Source: an uncultured beta proteobacterium
GTDB taxonomy: Bacteria > Pseudomonadota > Gammaproteobacteria > Burkholderiales > Burkholderiaceae
Length of the DNA stretch: 7,305 nucleotides
NCBI GenBank assembly: GCA_903845455.1
Contig: CAIMXN010000217.1
Span: forward strand, 1 to 7,305
Direction of reading: 5' to 3'
Positions within the stretch are counted from its first letter, which is position 1, and each line of letters starts with the position of its first letter. The notes below the pieces were generated by a model. It ran no database searches, was not told the DNA's origin, and saw nothing but the letters and a program-made list of their open reading frames with translations. Position numbers and translations under genes: made by a program. Below, piece by piece: positions 1 through 6,118 of the stretch.

Positions 1-1338
1 CGAAAAGAACTCGCAGGGGTTTCGGTTGCTGCTGTATGGGTTGCCCTTTTTGCTTTAGGTACCTGCGCCACCTTAATTGCGATTGCTGCTAGAGACTGGA
101 AGTTGGCTGCCTGGGTTGGACTCAGCTTTGGTGCCGCAGTTGCCATCTTTGCGCTCCTAGCATGGGGCATGCTCTATCTCTTGGGCCGCACTCAGCCTAA
201 AAGTTTTGCCTTGCGATTTGTTGTCAGGATGCAAGCGCGCCAAGCAGGATTTGCAGTGATGCAAATCACGGCATTAGGCATCGCATTGATGGCGCTCTTG
301 ATGATTTTATTGTTGCGTCAAGATTTGCTCAGTACCTGGCGCGGTAATATTCCTGTAGATGCTCCCAATCGATTCATGATTAATATTCAAGAGGATCAAA
401 AACAAAGCATCTCCCAAACCCTCTTGACTGCTGGCTTAAGCAAACCTGATTTTTATCCAATGGTGCGGGGTCGTTTAATCGAAATCAATGGTCGCAGCAT
501 CTCACTCAATGATTACGCTGAAGATAATGCAAAGCGTCTGCTGGATCGAGAATTTAATCTGTCTTATACAAGCCAATTACCCATGGGCAATCGCATTACA
601 GTAGGACAGTGGCTTGAGGGTAGTCAGCCACAGATTTCTCTGGAAACAGGCATTGCTAAAACACTGAACTTACATCTAGGGGATCAACTGAGCTTTGAGG
701 TTGGCGGTGAAAAAGTCACTGCACCCATCACTTCATTGCGTAAGTTAGATTGGGGATCAATGCGGGTGAACTTTTTTGTGATCATGCCGCCGGATTTACT
801 CAAAGGTTTACCCCAATCTTGGATTACTTCTTATTACCAAGCCCCCGATATTCAGAATCTGGATTTTGCCTTAACCCAGGCATACCCCAATCTGACGGTA
901 GTGGATGTCACTGTGTCATTGGCACAGATACAAGAGGTGCTTGATCGATTATCGATGGCCTTGGGAGTGCTGTTTGAATTCACGATTGCCGCTGCTATTT
1001 TGGTATTGATGGCTGCAATAGCAGCTACGCAAGATGAGCGCTTTAGAAGCGCTGCCCTTTTAAAAGCAGTGGGTGCTTCTCAAAAAGTATTGGGCAGTAT
1101 TGCTGCAATAGAGTTAACCATGATTGGTGTGCTTGCAGGAGCTTTGGCGGGTCTTGCTGCAGGCCTTGCTGCGTGGGCATTAGGACGCTTTGTGCTGGAG
1201 ATTGAGTTCAATGCTTTTGCACAGGCGCTAGGGATGGGGATTGCCTTCGGAGTCCTTGCCTGTGCTTTGGCTGGATTTCGGTTTTGTCGAAAAATACAAC
1301 AAGCCAGTGCGATTGAATGTTTAAGAGAAAGTGCTTAA
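1..1338 (+). CDS. ABC transporter permease, FtsX/YbbP-type, C-terminal part (5' partial)
   Basis: The frame is open from base 1, so the gene starts left of the window; the TTG at 103 lies inside a continuous hydrophobic protein and is not a credible start. The visible 445 residues show membrane segments at about 6-31, 37-62 and 84-105, followed by a large extracytoplasmic domain with the motif PVDAPNR at about 118-124. Three more segments follow at about 319-341, 367-395 and 409-425. The last three plus the cytoplasmic loop (DERFRSAALLKAVGAS) form a classical FtsX-type permease domain. The arrangement matches the second half of YbbP-like permeases (COG3127 type, usually about 800 residues with two FtsX domains). 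Such proteins pair with a LolD/YbbA-like ATPase and act in the inner membrane, probably in lipid or lipoprotein handling at the envelope; the substrate is not known from sequence. The gene converges on the minus-strand RDD gene, with only 7 bp between the two stop codons. No good terminator is visible there. Confidence 0.88.
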   Translation, partial: RKELAGVSVAAVWVALFALGTCATLIAIAARDWKLAAWVGLSFGAAVAIFALLAWGMLYLLGRTQPKSFALRFVVRMQARQAGFAVMQITALGIALMALLMILLLRQDLLSTWRGNIPVDAPNRFMINIQEDQKQSISQTLLTAGLSKPDFYPMVRGRLIEINGRSISLNDYAEDNAKRLLDREFNLSYTSQLPMGNRITVGQWLEGSQPQISLETGIAKTLNLHLGDQLSFEVGGEKVTAPITSLRKLDWGSMRVNFFVIMPPDLLKGLPQSWITSYYQAPDIQNLDFALTQAYPNLTVVDVTVSLAQIQEVLDRLSMALGVLFEFTIAAAILVLMAAIAATQDERFRSAALLKAVGASQKVLGSIAAIELTMIGVLAGALAGLAAGLAAWALGRFVLEIEFNAFAQALGMGIAFGVLACALAGFRFCRKIQQASAIECLRESA

Positions 1339-1345
1339 CGCACCT

Positions 1346-1882
1346 TCAAGAGAGCGTTACGGCTCCCTTAGGTAATTCAACTAATCGTGTGCCAGCAAAA
1401 CGATCTGGCAGGCTTTGTCGTTGCAGAGGGTGAACGCGATCTAGATAAGTGCTGAGTGGCCAGATGAACAAAGCAACGGTAAACAGCATTTCAATAATTT
1501 GCCACTTTTGTAATTGCAATAGAGCTTGCAAGAGGATGCAAGGCAAAATCCAGAGTGAGCCATAGACATAACGCCAAAAGGCTTGGCGTCTTGCTAAGGT
1601 GTAGCCATGTTGACTAATGATGCGTACGCGCCAAGTTTGCATAGCCAATGTCTGCCCAGATTTAGTCCAATACCAAATAAAATATATGCCTAGGACCCCA
1701 TAGAGATAAAGAAAGGTGAGCCAGCCTGGTAATGCAAGGCCGAATAAGATCCCTAAGGCCAAGTTGGGCACAAGGAAAGCCAGTGCGATAACGCCCAGTA
1801 AAACAAGTTGTTCATAAAGTACACAGGAAACCCGCCGCCAAAATTGGGGTGATGGTAAAGCGTTTAATTGAGCAGGCGTCAT
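1346..1882 (-). CDS. RDD family membrane protein
   Basis: This 178-residue protein is the last gene of the minus-strand operon. It has four likely membrane segments at about 26-50, 53-71, 105-123 and 128-145. RDD-family landmarks are visible: an arginine pair (R16-R17) before the first helix, the block WTKSGQTLAMQTWRVRI at about 72-88 after the second helix, and the closing motif LPDRFAGTRLV at about 158-168 with the conserved Asp (D160). The Asp expected in helix 1 is a Glu here (E24), which I believe is common in Burkholderiales members. RDD proteins are inner-membrane proteins of mostly unknown function; a few have been linked to ion exchange. The ATG lies 5 bp after the stop of the upstream DUF3106 gene. 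Its only Shine-Dalgarno-like sequence is a short AAGG overlapping that stop, so translation is probably coupled. The family call is firm; the function is open. Confidence 0.85.
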   Translation of the reverse strand: MTPAQLNALPSPQFWRRVSCVLYEQLVLLGVIALAFLVPNLALGILFGLALPGWLTFLYLYGVLGIYFIWYWTKSGQTLAMQTWRVRIISQHGYTLARRQAFWRYVYGSLWILPCILLQALLQLQKWQIIEMLFTVALFIWPLSTYLDRVHPLQRQSLPDRFAGTRLVELPKGAVTLS

Positions 1883-1887
1883 AAGCC

Positions 1888-2547
1888 TTATTGATTGCTA
1901 GTGGTACTTGGGCTGGCCTTACTTTCAGCGGTGCTTTCTGTCGCGCTTTCGACTGTGCTTTCAGTGGTACTTTCTGGAGCACTTGGTCTCACAAGCGGTT
2001 TTTGTGTAATGAGATGTTGTTGAAGAGTTGGCGCGCTGGCAGCTGTTGGTTTTTTCTTACTTTCTTCTGCCTTGGCTAATTTCTTCTTTTCTTCGTCGCT
2101 GAGCTTTTGATAGGCACTCCATGCTTCAGCTTTTTTATCAGCGGGGAACTTCAGGCTAACGAGATAGTTCTCACGAGCATGCCGGCGATCTCTTTGGGAG
2201 AGGTTCGACCAACTTTTCATTCTAGATTGCAATCGAGCTTGATCTTGCCCACTCATCTTTGGATAGAGATTGGCAATCTGTATCCATTTTTTGCGACTCT
2301 CGGGCAACATGTAGTCCCAATCACTTTCAAGGGGCTCCAGAATTTTTTGTTGCGCTGGCTTGAGATTTTCCCAAGTGCCATCAGACTTTTTCTCAGGGAT
2401 ACCGCTTGCTTTGCTATGAGCACCATTCCCACTAGCACCATTAGAAGAGGGTCCTTGGGCAAAGGCCGATGAAGTACTCAAGCTAAACAAAACAAGAGTG
2501 AGGGCAGCATAGGTGCTGACAGCAGTTCTCTTGAGGTTCATTGCCAT
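1888..2547 (-). CDS. Secreted DUF3106 domain protein with a C-terminal xxES repeat tail
   Basis: The protein has 219 residues. It opens with a Sec-type signal peptide: positive residues K6-R7, a hydrophobic stretch at about 10-28, and a likely cleavage after AFA at residue 30. A Ser/Gly/Asn-rich linker (about 31-58) leads to the DUF3106 core at about 59-165, rich in Trp, Arg, Lys and Gln, with W59, W77, W88, W113, the block RKKWIQIANLYPKMS and the block RDRRHARENY. The core looks helical and highly charged. The tail contains five tandem 4-residue units ending in Glu-Ser (190-209), followed by a Ser/Thr-rich end. DUF3106 has no assigned function to my knowledge; the signal peptide places it in the periplasm or outside. 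It lies 18 bp after the DUF3619 gene in the sigma-factor operon. No Shine-Dalgarno sequence precedes either of the two in-frame ATGs (2547 and 2541). The first was kept, but the second is equally possible and changes only two residues. Confidence 0.82.
   Translation of the reverse strand: MAMNLKRTAVSTYAALTLVLFSLSTSSAFAQGPSSNGASGNGAHSKASGIPEKKSDGTWENLKPAQQKILEPLESDWDYMLPESRKKWIQIANLYPKMSGQDQARLQSRMKSWSNLSQRDRRHARENYLVSLKFPADKKAEAWSAYQKLSDEEKKKLAKAEESKKKPTAASAPTLQQHLITQKPLVRPSAPESTTESTVESATESTAESKASPSTTSNQ
1921..1980 (-). repeat. Five imperfect 12-bp tandem repeats inside the DUF3106 gene
   Basis: The 60 bases divide exactly into five 12-bp units. On the plus strand they share an (a/g)CTTTC core at bases 1-6 of each unit, with divergence in the other half. 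On the coding strand they read APES, TTES, TVES, ATES and TAES: every unit ends in Glu-Ser while the first two residues vary among Ala, Thr, Val and Pro. This gives a short acidic, hydroxyl-rich tail on a secreted protein. The period is a multiple of three, so copy number could change without a frameshift. The units have diverged at wobble and non-wobble positions, so this is an old expansion rather than a fresh one. Confidence 0.8.
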
Positions 2548-2565
2548 TCTAGGGAGATTGGCGAG

Positions 2566-3030
2566 TTATTGGAGTTGGCTTGAGCGTGCGCTATCAGAGC
2601 TAGAGTCAGCAATACCGCCATTCTTCAGAAAGCCCATAAAACCACTGTCAGCATAGGCATCTGGTGGAACATCATCAGACAAGAGTGCTGCATCAACCTC
2701 AGCAATATCGTTAATGCGTGAATCTGCTTGCCACTGGGCGATACCAATGAGGCCAAATACCAGAACCACTAGTGGCGCAACCCAGCCAAGGGTATCCCAG
2801 GTAGATGAACGTGGGCTAAACGACCAATTTGCAGACAATCCTGCCAAGACCGGCTTCTGAATCCATACTTTTTCTGGTTTTCTGACAGAAAGCGCTTTCA
2901 TGCGAGCGGCATAAAGGCGATCTTTAATGCTGGCAGGCAGGGCTTGAGAGCCTTCGCTGAGCAGGGCGGCACTTGCTTGACCAAATTGGTCAGCTTGGGT
3001 CGGGTTTAAGAGGTCTTTAGCGCGGTTCAC
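2566..3030 (-). CDS. DUF3619 family single-pass membrane protein, possible sigma-factor regulator
   Basis: The 154-residue protein begins with GTG. Its start overlaps the sigma factor's stop by four bases (GTGA, 3027-3030), and AAGGAA stands 7 bases upstream, so this start is well supported. Residues 1-79 are likely cytoplasmic and contain a helical segment rich in Ala, Leu, Arg and Lys (about 12-50). A single membrane helix spans about 81-100. The rest is likely periplasmic and carries the DUF3619 signature at about 108-131: DIAEVDAALLSDDVPPDAYADSGF, with the core DDVPPDAY and the final GF. The tail is Ser/Asp-rich. The family has no established function that I know. A cytoplasmic domain, one helix and an outer part, directly downstream of and coupled to an ECF sigma factor, is the architecture of a membrane anti-sigma factor. 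No ZAS zinc motif (HxxxCxxC) is present, so this role is inferred from gene position and topology only. Confidence 0.82.
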   Translation of the reverse strand: MNRAKDLLNPTQADQFGQASAALLSEGSQALPASIKDRLYAARMKALSVRKPEKVWIQKPVLAGLSANWSFSPRSSTWDTLGWVAPLVVLVFGLIGIAQWQADSRINDIAEVDAALLSDDVPPDAYADSGFMGFLKNGGIADSSSDSARSSQLQ

Positions 3031-3596
3031 AGGGTAATTCCTTTTAATTTCAATGCTTTAGCTAGGGCTTGAGTAGCCCTAGAACAATGCGTTTTGACAC
3101 TGCCTTCACTACAACTCATCGCTTTGGCCGTGTCAGTAATACTTAACTCATCCCAATAACGCATCAGGAAGGCTTCTCGTTGACGAGCAGGTAATTTTGA
3201 TATTTCTGACTCTAATGCTTGTAGCAGTTGGCTGCGCTCTAGTTTATACGCCCCATCTTGGTGAATTTCACTGTCATCAGGGGCTGAAAGCGACTCCAGG
3301 GGGTCAAAATCATCGTTTTCATCTGATTTCCGGCCCATGCTGGAAAAGAGGGTAACCCAAGTATTTCTGACTTTTTGACGCCTAAACCAGTCATGAATGC
3401 AATTTTGTAAGATTCTTGTAAAAACTAGGGGTAACTCTGCCGCCGGCCGATCACCATATTTTTCAGCCAATTTGATCATGGCGTCTTGGACAATATCCAA
3501 AGCTGCATCATCATCTCGCACGGCATAGACCGCTTGCTTAAAAGCACGCTGTTCCACACTGCTCAGAAAGTCGGATAGTTCTTGGGCTGACGCCAT
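3027..3596 (-). CDS. RNA polymerase sigma factor, ECF (sigma-70 family)
   Basis: The protein has 189 residues, the usual size for an extracytoplasmic-function sigma factor. Region 2, which binds core polymerase and the -10 element, lies at about 13-78 and includes DIVQDAMIKLAEKYGD (34-49) and the aromatic-rich IHDWFRRQKVRNTW (67-80). A long acidic linker (about 89-115, with DENDDFDP) connects it to region 4 at about 122-183. There, LPARQREAFLMRYWDELSITDTAKAM and SEGSVKTHCSRATQAL form the helix-turn-helix that reads the -35 element. It is the first gene of a four-gene operon and overlaps the DUF3619 gene by four bases. The ATG at 3596 is the first possible ATG start after an in-frame stop. It lacks a recognisable Shine-Dalgarno sequence, so expression may be weak or depend on a short leader. 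The target promoters cannot be told from this window; I saw no convincing GGAAC-type ECF promoter upstream. Confidence 0.9.
   Translation of the reverse strand: MASAQELSDFLSSVEQRAFKQAVYAVRDDDAALDIVQDAMIKLAEKYGDRPAAELPLVFTRILQNCIHDWFRRQKVRNTWVTLFSSMGRKSDENDDFDPLESLSAPDDSEIHQDGAYKLERSQLLQALESEISKLPARQREAFLMRYWDELSITDTAKAMSCSEGSVKTHCSRATQALAKALKLKGITL
3038..3043 (-). promoter_or_regulatory. Ribosome binding site of the DUF3619 gene
   Basis: On the minus strand this reads AAGGAA and stands 7 bases before the GTG at 3030. It lies inside the 3' end of the sigma-factor gene. It decides the GTG start and indicates that the two proteins are made from one message in a coupled way. Confidence 0.7.
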
Positions 3597-3625
3597 GTAG
3601 AGGATTAGACCTGAATCTGTAACTG

Positions 3626-3655
3626 TTGAGCTATTTTAGGGGATTGCTATAGAAT
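3626..3655 (+). promoter_or_regulatory. Candidate sigma70-type promoter for ilvBNC
   Basis: TTGAGC (3626-3631) could serve as the -35 element and TAGAAT (3650-3655) as the -10 element, with an 18-bp spacer; TATAGA at 3648-3653 with a 16-bp spacer is an overlapping alternative. Transcription would begin near 3662, giving an untranslated leader of about 128 bases before ilvB. The -10 matches the consensus at five of six positions and the -35 at four of six. The divergent sigma-factor gene starts at 3596, so its own promoter must share this 193-bp region. I could not identify one with confidence: the minus strand has an AT-rich TATATT near 3652-3657, but no matching -35. Confidence 0.35.
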
Positions 3656-3753
3656 ATAGGGCTTACTACCTAGAATCTCATTCAAGAAGTGGTTTTTTCC
3701 GGTAGCAGCGCCGTTCGAACTCGTGCCATAAGCAAGAGACAGAACAGACCAAA

Positions 3754-3780
3754 CAATTTTTTGCCGAAAATTGCAAAGGA
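3754..3780 (+). promoter_or_regulatory. ilvB leader: alternative hairpins and Shine-Dalgarno sequence
   Basis: AAAGGA at 3775-3780, 9 bases before the ilvB ATG, is the ribosome binding site. Immediately before it is a perfect 7-bp inverted repeat, CAATTTT (3754-3760) and AAAATTG (3767-3773), which extends by one U-G pair to a tetraloop. The U-rich arm 3757-3764 can instead pair with 3773-3780 (GCAAAGGA), giving 8 pairs including two G-U pairs around an 8-base loop, which would hide the ribosome binding site. The two folds exclude each other. The pairings are visible in the sequence; any control of ilvB translation is an inference. Confidence 0.4.
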
Positions 3781-3789
3781 CGAAAGAAA

Positions 3790-5574
3790 ATGAATACAAG
3801 TAGCGCCGAATTTTTAGCAACTAAAGCTAATAAAGACTCAGTAAACCCATCTCCCGTAGTGGCCCCAGAAATCATTGGTGCAGAAATGCTCGTGCGTGCT
3901 TTGCATGCTGAGGGGGTTGAGTACGTTTGGGGATACCCAGGTGGATCTGTTTTATTTATCTACGACGAAATTTTTAAGCAGGACAAGTTTGAACATATTC
4001 TTGTTCGCCATGAGCAAGCAGCAGTGCATGCGGCCGATGGTTACGCACGCGCAACCGGTAAGGTGGGCGTTGCTCTAGTAACTTCTGGGCCTGGCGTCAC
4101 CAATGCAGTGACTGGCATTGCTACCGCATATACGGATTCAATCCCGTTGGTGGTTATCAGCGGTAATGTGCCAACGTATGCTATTGGTGAAGATGCCTTC
4201 CAAGAGGCTGATACCGTTGGTATTACTCGGCCAGTGGTAAAGCACAACTTCCTTGTGAAAGATGTAAGAGATTTGCCTTTGGTATTGAAGAAGGCTTTTC
4301 ACATTGCGCAAACAGGGCGTCCTGGCCCAGTATTAATTGATATTCCTAAAGACGTTTCGGCGGCCAAAGCCCCCTTCGTTTATCCAGAAACTTTAGAGAT
4401 GCGCTCCTATAACCCAGTTGTGAAGGGTCATAGTGGACAAATTCGTAAAGCAGTTTCCTTATTGCTAGAAGCAGAGCGCCCTTACATCTACACCGGTGGT
4501 GGTGTGATCTTGGCTGATGCTGCACCAGAGCTAAAAGAGTTTGCTGACCTATTGGGTTATCCAGTCACTAATACCTTGATGGGTTTAGGCGGCTTTCCAG
4601 GCAGTAGCCCACAGTTCTTGGGGATGCTGGGGATGCATGGTACTTACGAAGCAAACATGGCGATGCAACACAGTGATGTCTTGATTGCCATTGGCGCACG
4701 TTTTGATGATCGCGTGATCGGCAATACTGTGCACTTTGCAAGTCATCCACGCAAGATCATCCATATCGATATCGATCCTTCGGTGATTTCTAAACGCGTG
4801 AAGGTGGATGTTCCGATCGTTGGCAATCTGAAAGAAGTATTGCAAGAAATGATTGCGCAACTCAAAGTTGCTGGTCCCCGCAAGAATGAAGCAAAAGTTG
4901 CTGCTTGGTGGGAGCAGATTAATGAGTGGCGCAAAAAAAATTGCCTGAAGTACGACGAAGCATCACAAATCGTGAAGCCTCAGTACGTAGTTCAAAAGCT
5001 CTATGAACTTACTGGTGGCGATGCTTTTATTACTTCTGACGTTGGTCAGCATCAAATGTGGGCTGCGCAGTTCTATAAATTTGATAAGCCACGTCGGTGG
5101 ATTAACTCTGGTGGTCTTGGCACTATGGGGGTTGGCTTGCCATATGCCATGGGTATCAAGAAAGCATTTCCTGATCAGGATGTTTTCGCCATTACTGGTG
5201 AAGGCTCCATTCAGATGTGCATCCAAGAGCTATCGACTTGTAAGCAATACAACACGCCGGTCAAGATTGTGTCTCTGAACAATCGTTACTTAGGGATGGT
5301 GCGTCAGTGGCAAGAGCTCACCTATAACAAGCGTTATTCCAGTTCTTATATGGATTCCTTACCAGACTTTGTGAAGTTGGCTGAAGCCTTTGGTCACGTC
5401 GGTATGCTGATTGAGAAAAAATCCGATGTTGAGGGCGCACTGAGAGAAGCGATTCGTTTGAAGGATCGCACGGTGTTTATGGATTTCCAAACAGACCCAG
5501 AAGAAAACGTTTGGCCTATGGTTCAAGCAGGTAAGGGTATTACTGAAATGCTTTTGGGTAGTGAGGATCTTTGA
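3790..5574 (+). CDS. ilvB: Acetolactate (acetohydroxyacid) synthase, large catalytic subunit
   Basis: This enzyme uses thiamine diphosphate, Mg2+ and FAD to condense two pyruvates to 2-acetolactate, or pyruvate plus 2-oxobutyrate to acetohydroxybutyrate: the committed step of valine, leucine and isoleucine synthesis, in the cytoplasm. Its 594 residues are close to the family length of about 570-600; the first 26 residues form a non-conserved extension. The N-terminal cofactor domain (about 27-190) has WGYPGGSV (47-54) and the catalytic Glu in RHEQAAVHAADGYAR (E75). The middle FAD-associated domain covers about 215-350. The C-terminal domain (about 410-560) has GGLGTMGVGLPYAMG and the cofactor and metal motif G470-E471-G472-S473 through N497-N498. 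That motif carries Glu where most homologues have Asp. The start is supported by AAAGGA 9 bases upstream. The gene overlaps ilvN, its regulatory subunit, and is followed by ilvC. Some annotations would call it ilvI, because the partner resembles E. coli IlvH. Confidence 0.97.
   Translation: MNTSSAEFLATKANKDSVNPSPVVAPEIIGAEMLVRALHAEGVEYVWGYPGGSVLFIYDEIFKQDKFEHILVRHEQAAVHAADGYARATGKVGVALVTSGPGVTNAVTGIATAYTDSIPLVVISGNVPTYAIGEDAFQEADTVGITRPVVKHNFLVKDVRDLPLVLKKAFHIAQTGRPGPVLIDIPKDVSAAKAPFVYPETLEMRSYNPVVKGHSGQIRKAVSLLLEAERPYIYTGGGVILADAAPELKEFADLLGYPVTNTLMGLGGFPGSSPQFLGMLGMHGTYEANMAMQHSDVLIAIGARFDDRVIGNTVHFASHPRKIIHIDIDPSVISKRVKVDVPIVGNLKEVLQEMIAQLKVAGPRKNEAKVAAWWEQINEWRKKNCLKYDEASQIVKPQYVVQKLYELTGGDAFITSDVGQHQMWAAQFYKFDKPRRWINSGGLGTMGVGLPYAMGIKKAFPDQDVFAITGEGSIQMCIQELSTCKQYNTPVKIVSLNNRYLGMVRQWQELTYNKRYSSSYMDSLPDFVKLAEAFGHVGMLIEKKSDVEGALREAIRLKDRTVFMDFQTDPEENVWPMVQAGKGITEMLLGSEDL
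5563..5567 (+). promoter_or_regulatory. Ribosome binding site of ilvN
   Basis: GAGGA within the last codons of ilvB stands 6 bases before the ATG at 5574. It favours that ATG over the TTG at 5571. The ATG shares its first base with the ilvB stop codon (TGATG), a typical coupled arrangement that helps keep the two subunits in proportion. Confidence 0.65.
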
Positions 5575-6065
5575 TGCGACATATTATTTCCGTATTGTTG
5601 GAGAACGAACCGGGGGCATTGTCACGCGTCGTGGGACTTTTTTCTGCGCGGGGTTACAACATTGAAACCTTAAGCGTTGCCCCAACTGAAGATCCATCGC
5701 TCTCTCGCATGACGATTGTGACGATTGGTTCTGATGACGTCATCGAACAAATTACCAAACACTTGAACCGCTTGGTTGAAGTCGTGAAGGTGTTTGATTT
5801 GAGCGAAGGTCCTCATATTGAGCGCGAGCTCATGATGATTAAGGTGCGCGCGGTCGGTAAAGAGCGTGAAGAACTCAAGCGCACAACCGATATCTTCCGT
5901 GGTCGCATTATTGATGTCACTGATAAGAGCTACACCATTGAGTTAACTGGTGATAGCGCTAAATTGGATGCCTTTATTGAGTCGATTGATCGTGTCTCTA
6001 TTTTAGAAACTGTGCGTTCGGGCGGTTCTGGAATTGGGCGCGGCGAACGTATCTTGAAGGTTTAA
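5574..6065 (+). CDS. ilvN: Acetolactate synthase, small regulatory subunit
   Basis: This subunit activates the large subunit and gives it feedback inhibition by valine. The protein has 163 residues from the ATG at 5574, close to E. coli IlvH in length and sequence. The N-terminal ACT domain (about 3-75) opens with MRHIISVLLENEPGALSRVVGLFSARGYNIE. The residues known in E. coli IlvH to matter for valine sensitivity, G14 and N29, are both present, so feedback inhibition by valine is likely. The C-terminal domain (about 80-160) contains ERELMMIKV, the block EELKRTTDIFRGRIIDVT, and the end GIGRGERILKV. Starting at the TTG at 5571 would add one residue; the ATG is preferred because family members begin MR(H/R)I and a GAGGA site is well spaced for it. 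The gene shares one base with ilvB and is followed after 53 bp by ilvC. The gene name ilvH is used for the same protein in many genomes. Confidence 0.96.
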   Translation: MRHIISVLLENEPGALSRVVGLFSARGYNIETLSVAPTEDPSLSRMTIVTIGSDDVIEQITKHLNRLVEVVKVFDLSEGPHIERELMMIKVRAVGKEREELKRTTDIFRGRIIDVTDKSYTIELTGDSAKLDAFIESIDRVSILETVRSGGSGIGRGERILKV

Positions 6066-6107
6066 TTTTTTTAACGGATTACTGTATTAACTACCTATTT
6101 TCAATAC

Positions 6108-6112
6108 AAGGA
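6108..6112 (+). promoter_or_regulatory. Ribosome binding site of ilvC
   Basis: AAGGA lies 6 bases before the ilvC ATG at 6119. The 53-bp gap between ilvN and ilvC (6066-6118) also has a run of seven T directly after the ilvN stop. It holds no stem immediately before that run, so I do not read it as a terminator. Confidence 0.7.
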
Positions 6113-6118
6113 AAGAGC

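Noticed and set aside
103..105. TTG at 103 as the start of the permease gene
   Set aside because: The same frame is open from base 1 and encodes another membrane segment typical of the family upstream of this point.
1336..1359. Inverted repeat TAACGC / GCGTTA between the convergent permease and RDD stop codons, as a two-way terminator
   Set aside because: The stem has only 6 pairs with a 12-base loop and no T-run on either strand, so it is too weak to call.
3679..3700. GGAAAAAAC-like sequence on the minus strand as an autoregulatory ECF promoter of the sigma gene
   Set aside because: It does not match GGAAC well and no suitable -10 element is found at the right spacing.
3713..3720. Palindrome GTTCGAAC in the ilvB leader as an operator
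   Set aside because: A single 8-bp palindrome with no second copy and no known matching regulator; it could be chance.
3689..3793. A 34-codon frame starting at GTG 3689 whose TGA overlaps the ilvB ATG (ATGA), as a leader peptide
   Set aside because: It has no spaced Shine-Dalgarno sequence, is not enriched in Val, Leu or Ile codons, and contains several AGA codons and an ATA; it is most likely chance.
4963..5278. Open frames on both strands inside ilvB, and similar ones inside ilvC, ilvN and the DUF3106 gene
   Set aside because: They overlap strongly conserved genes in other frames and their translations resemble no known protein; they are shadows.
6013..6072. CGTTCG / CGAACG stem near the ilvN end followed by seven T, as a terminator before ilvC
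   Set aside because: The loop is 23 bases and the T-run begins about 15 bases after the stem, inside and just after coding sequence; it does not have terminator geometry.
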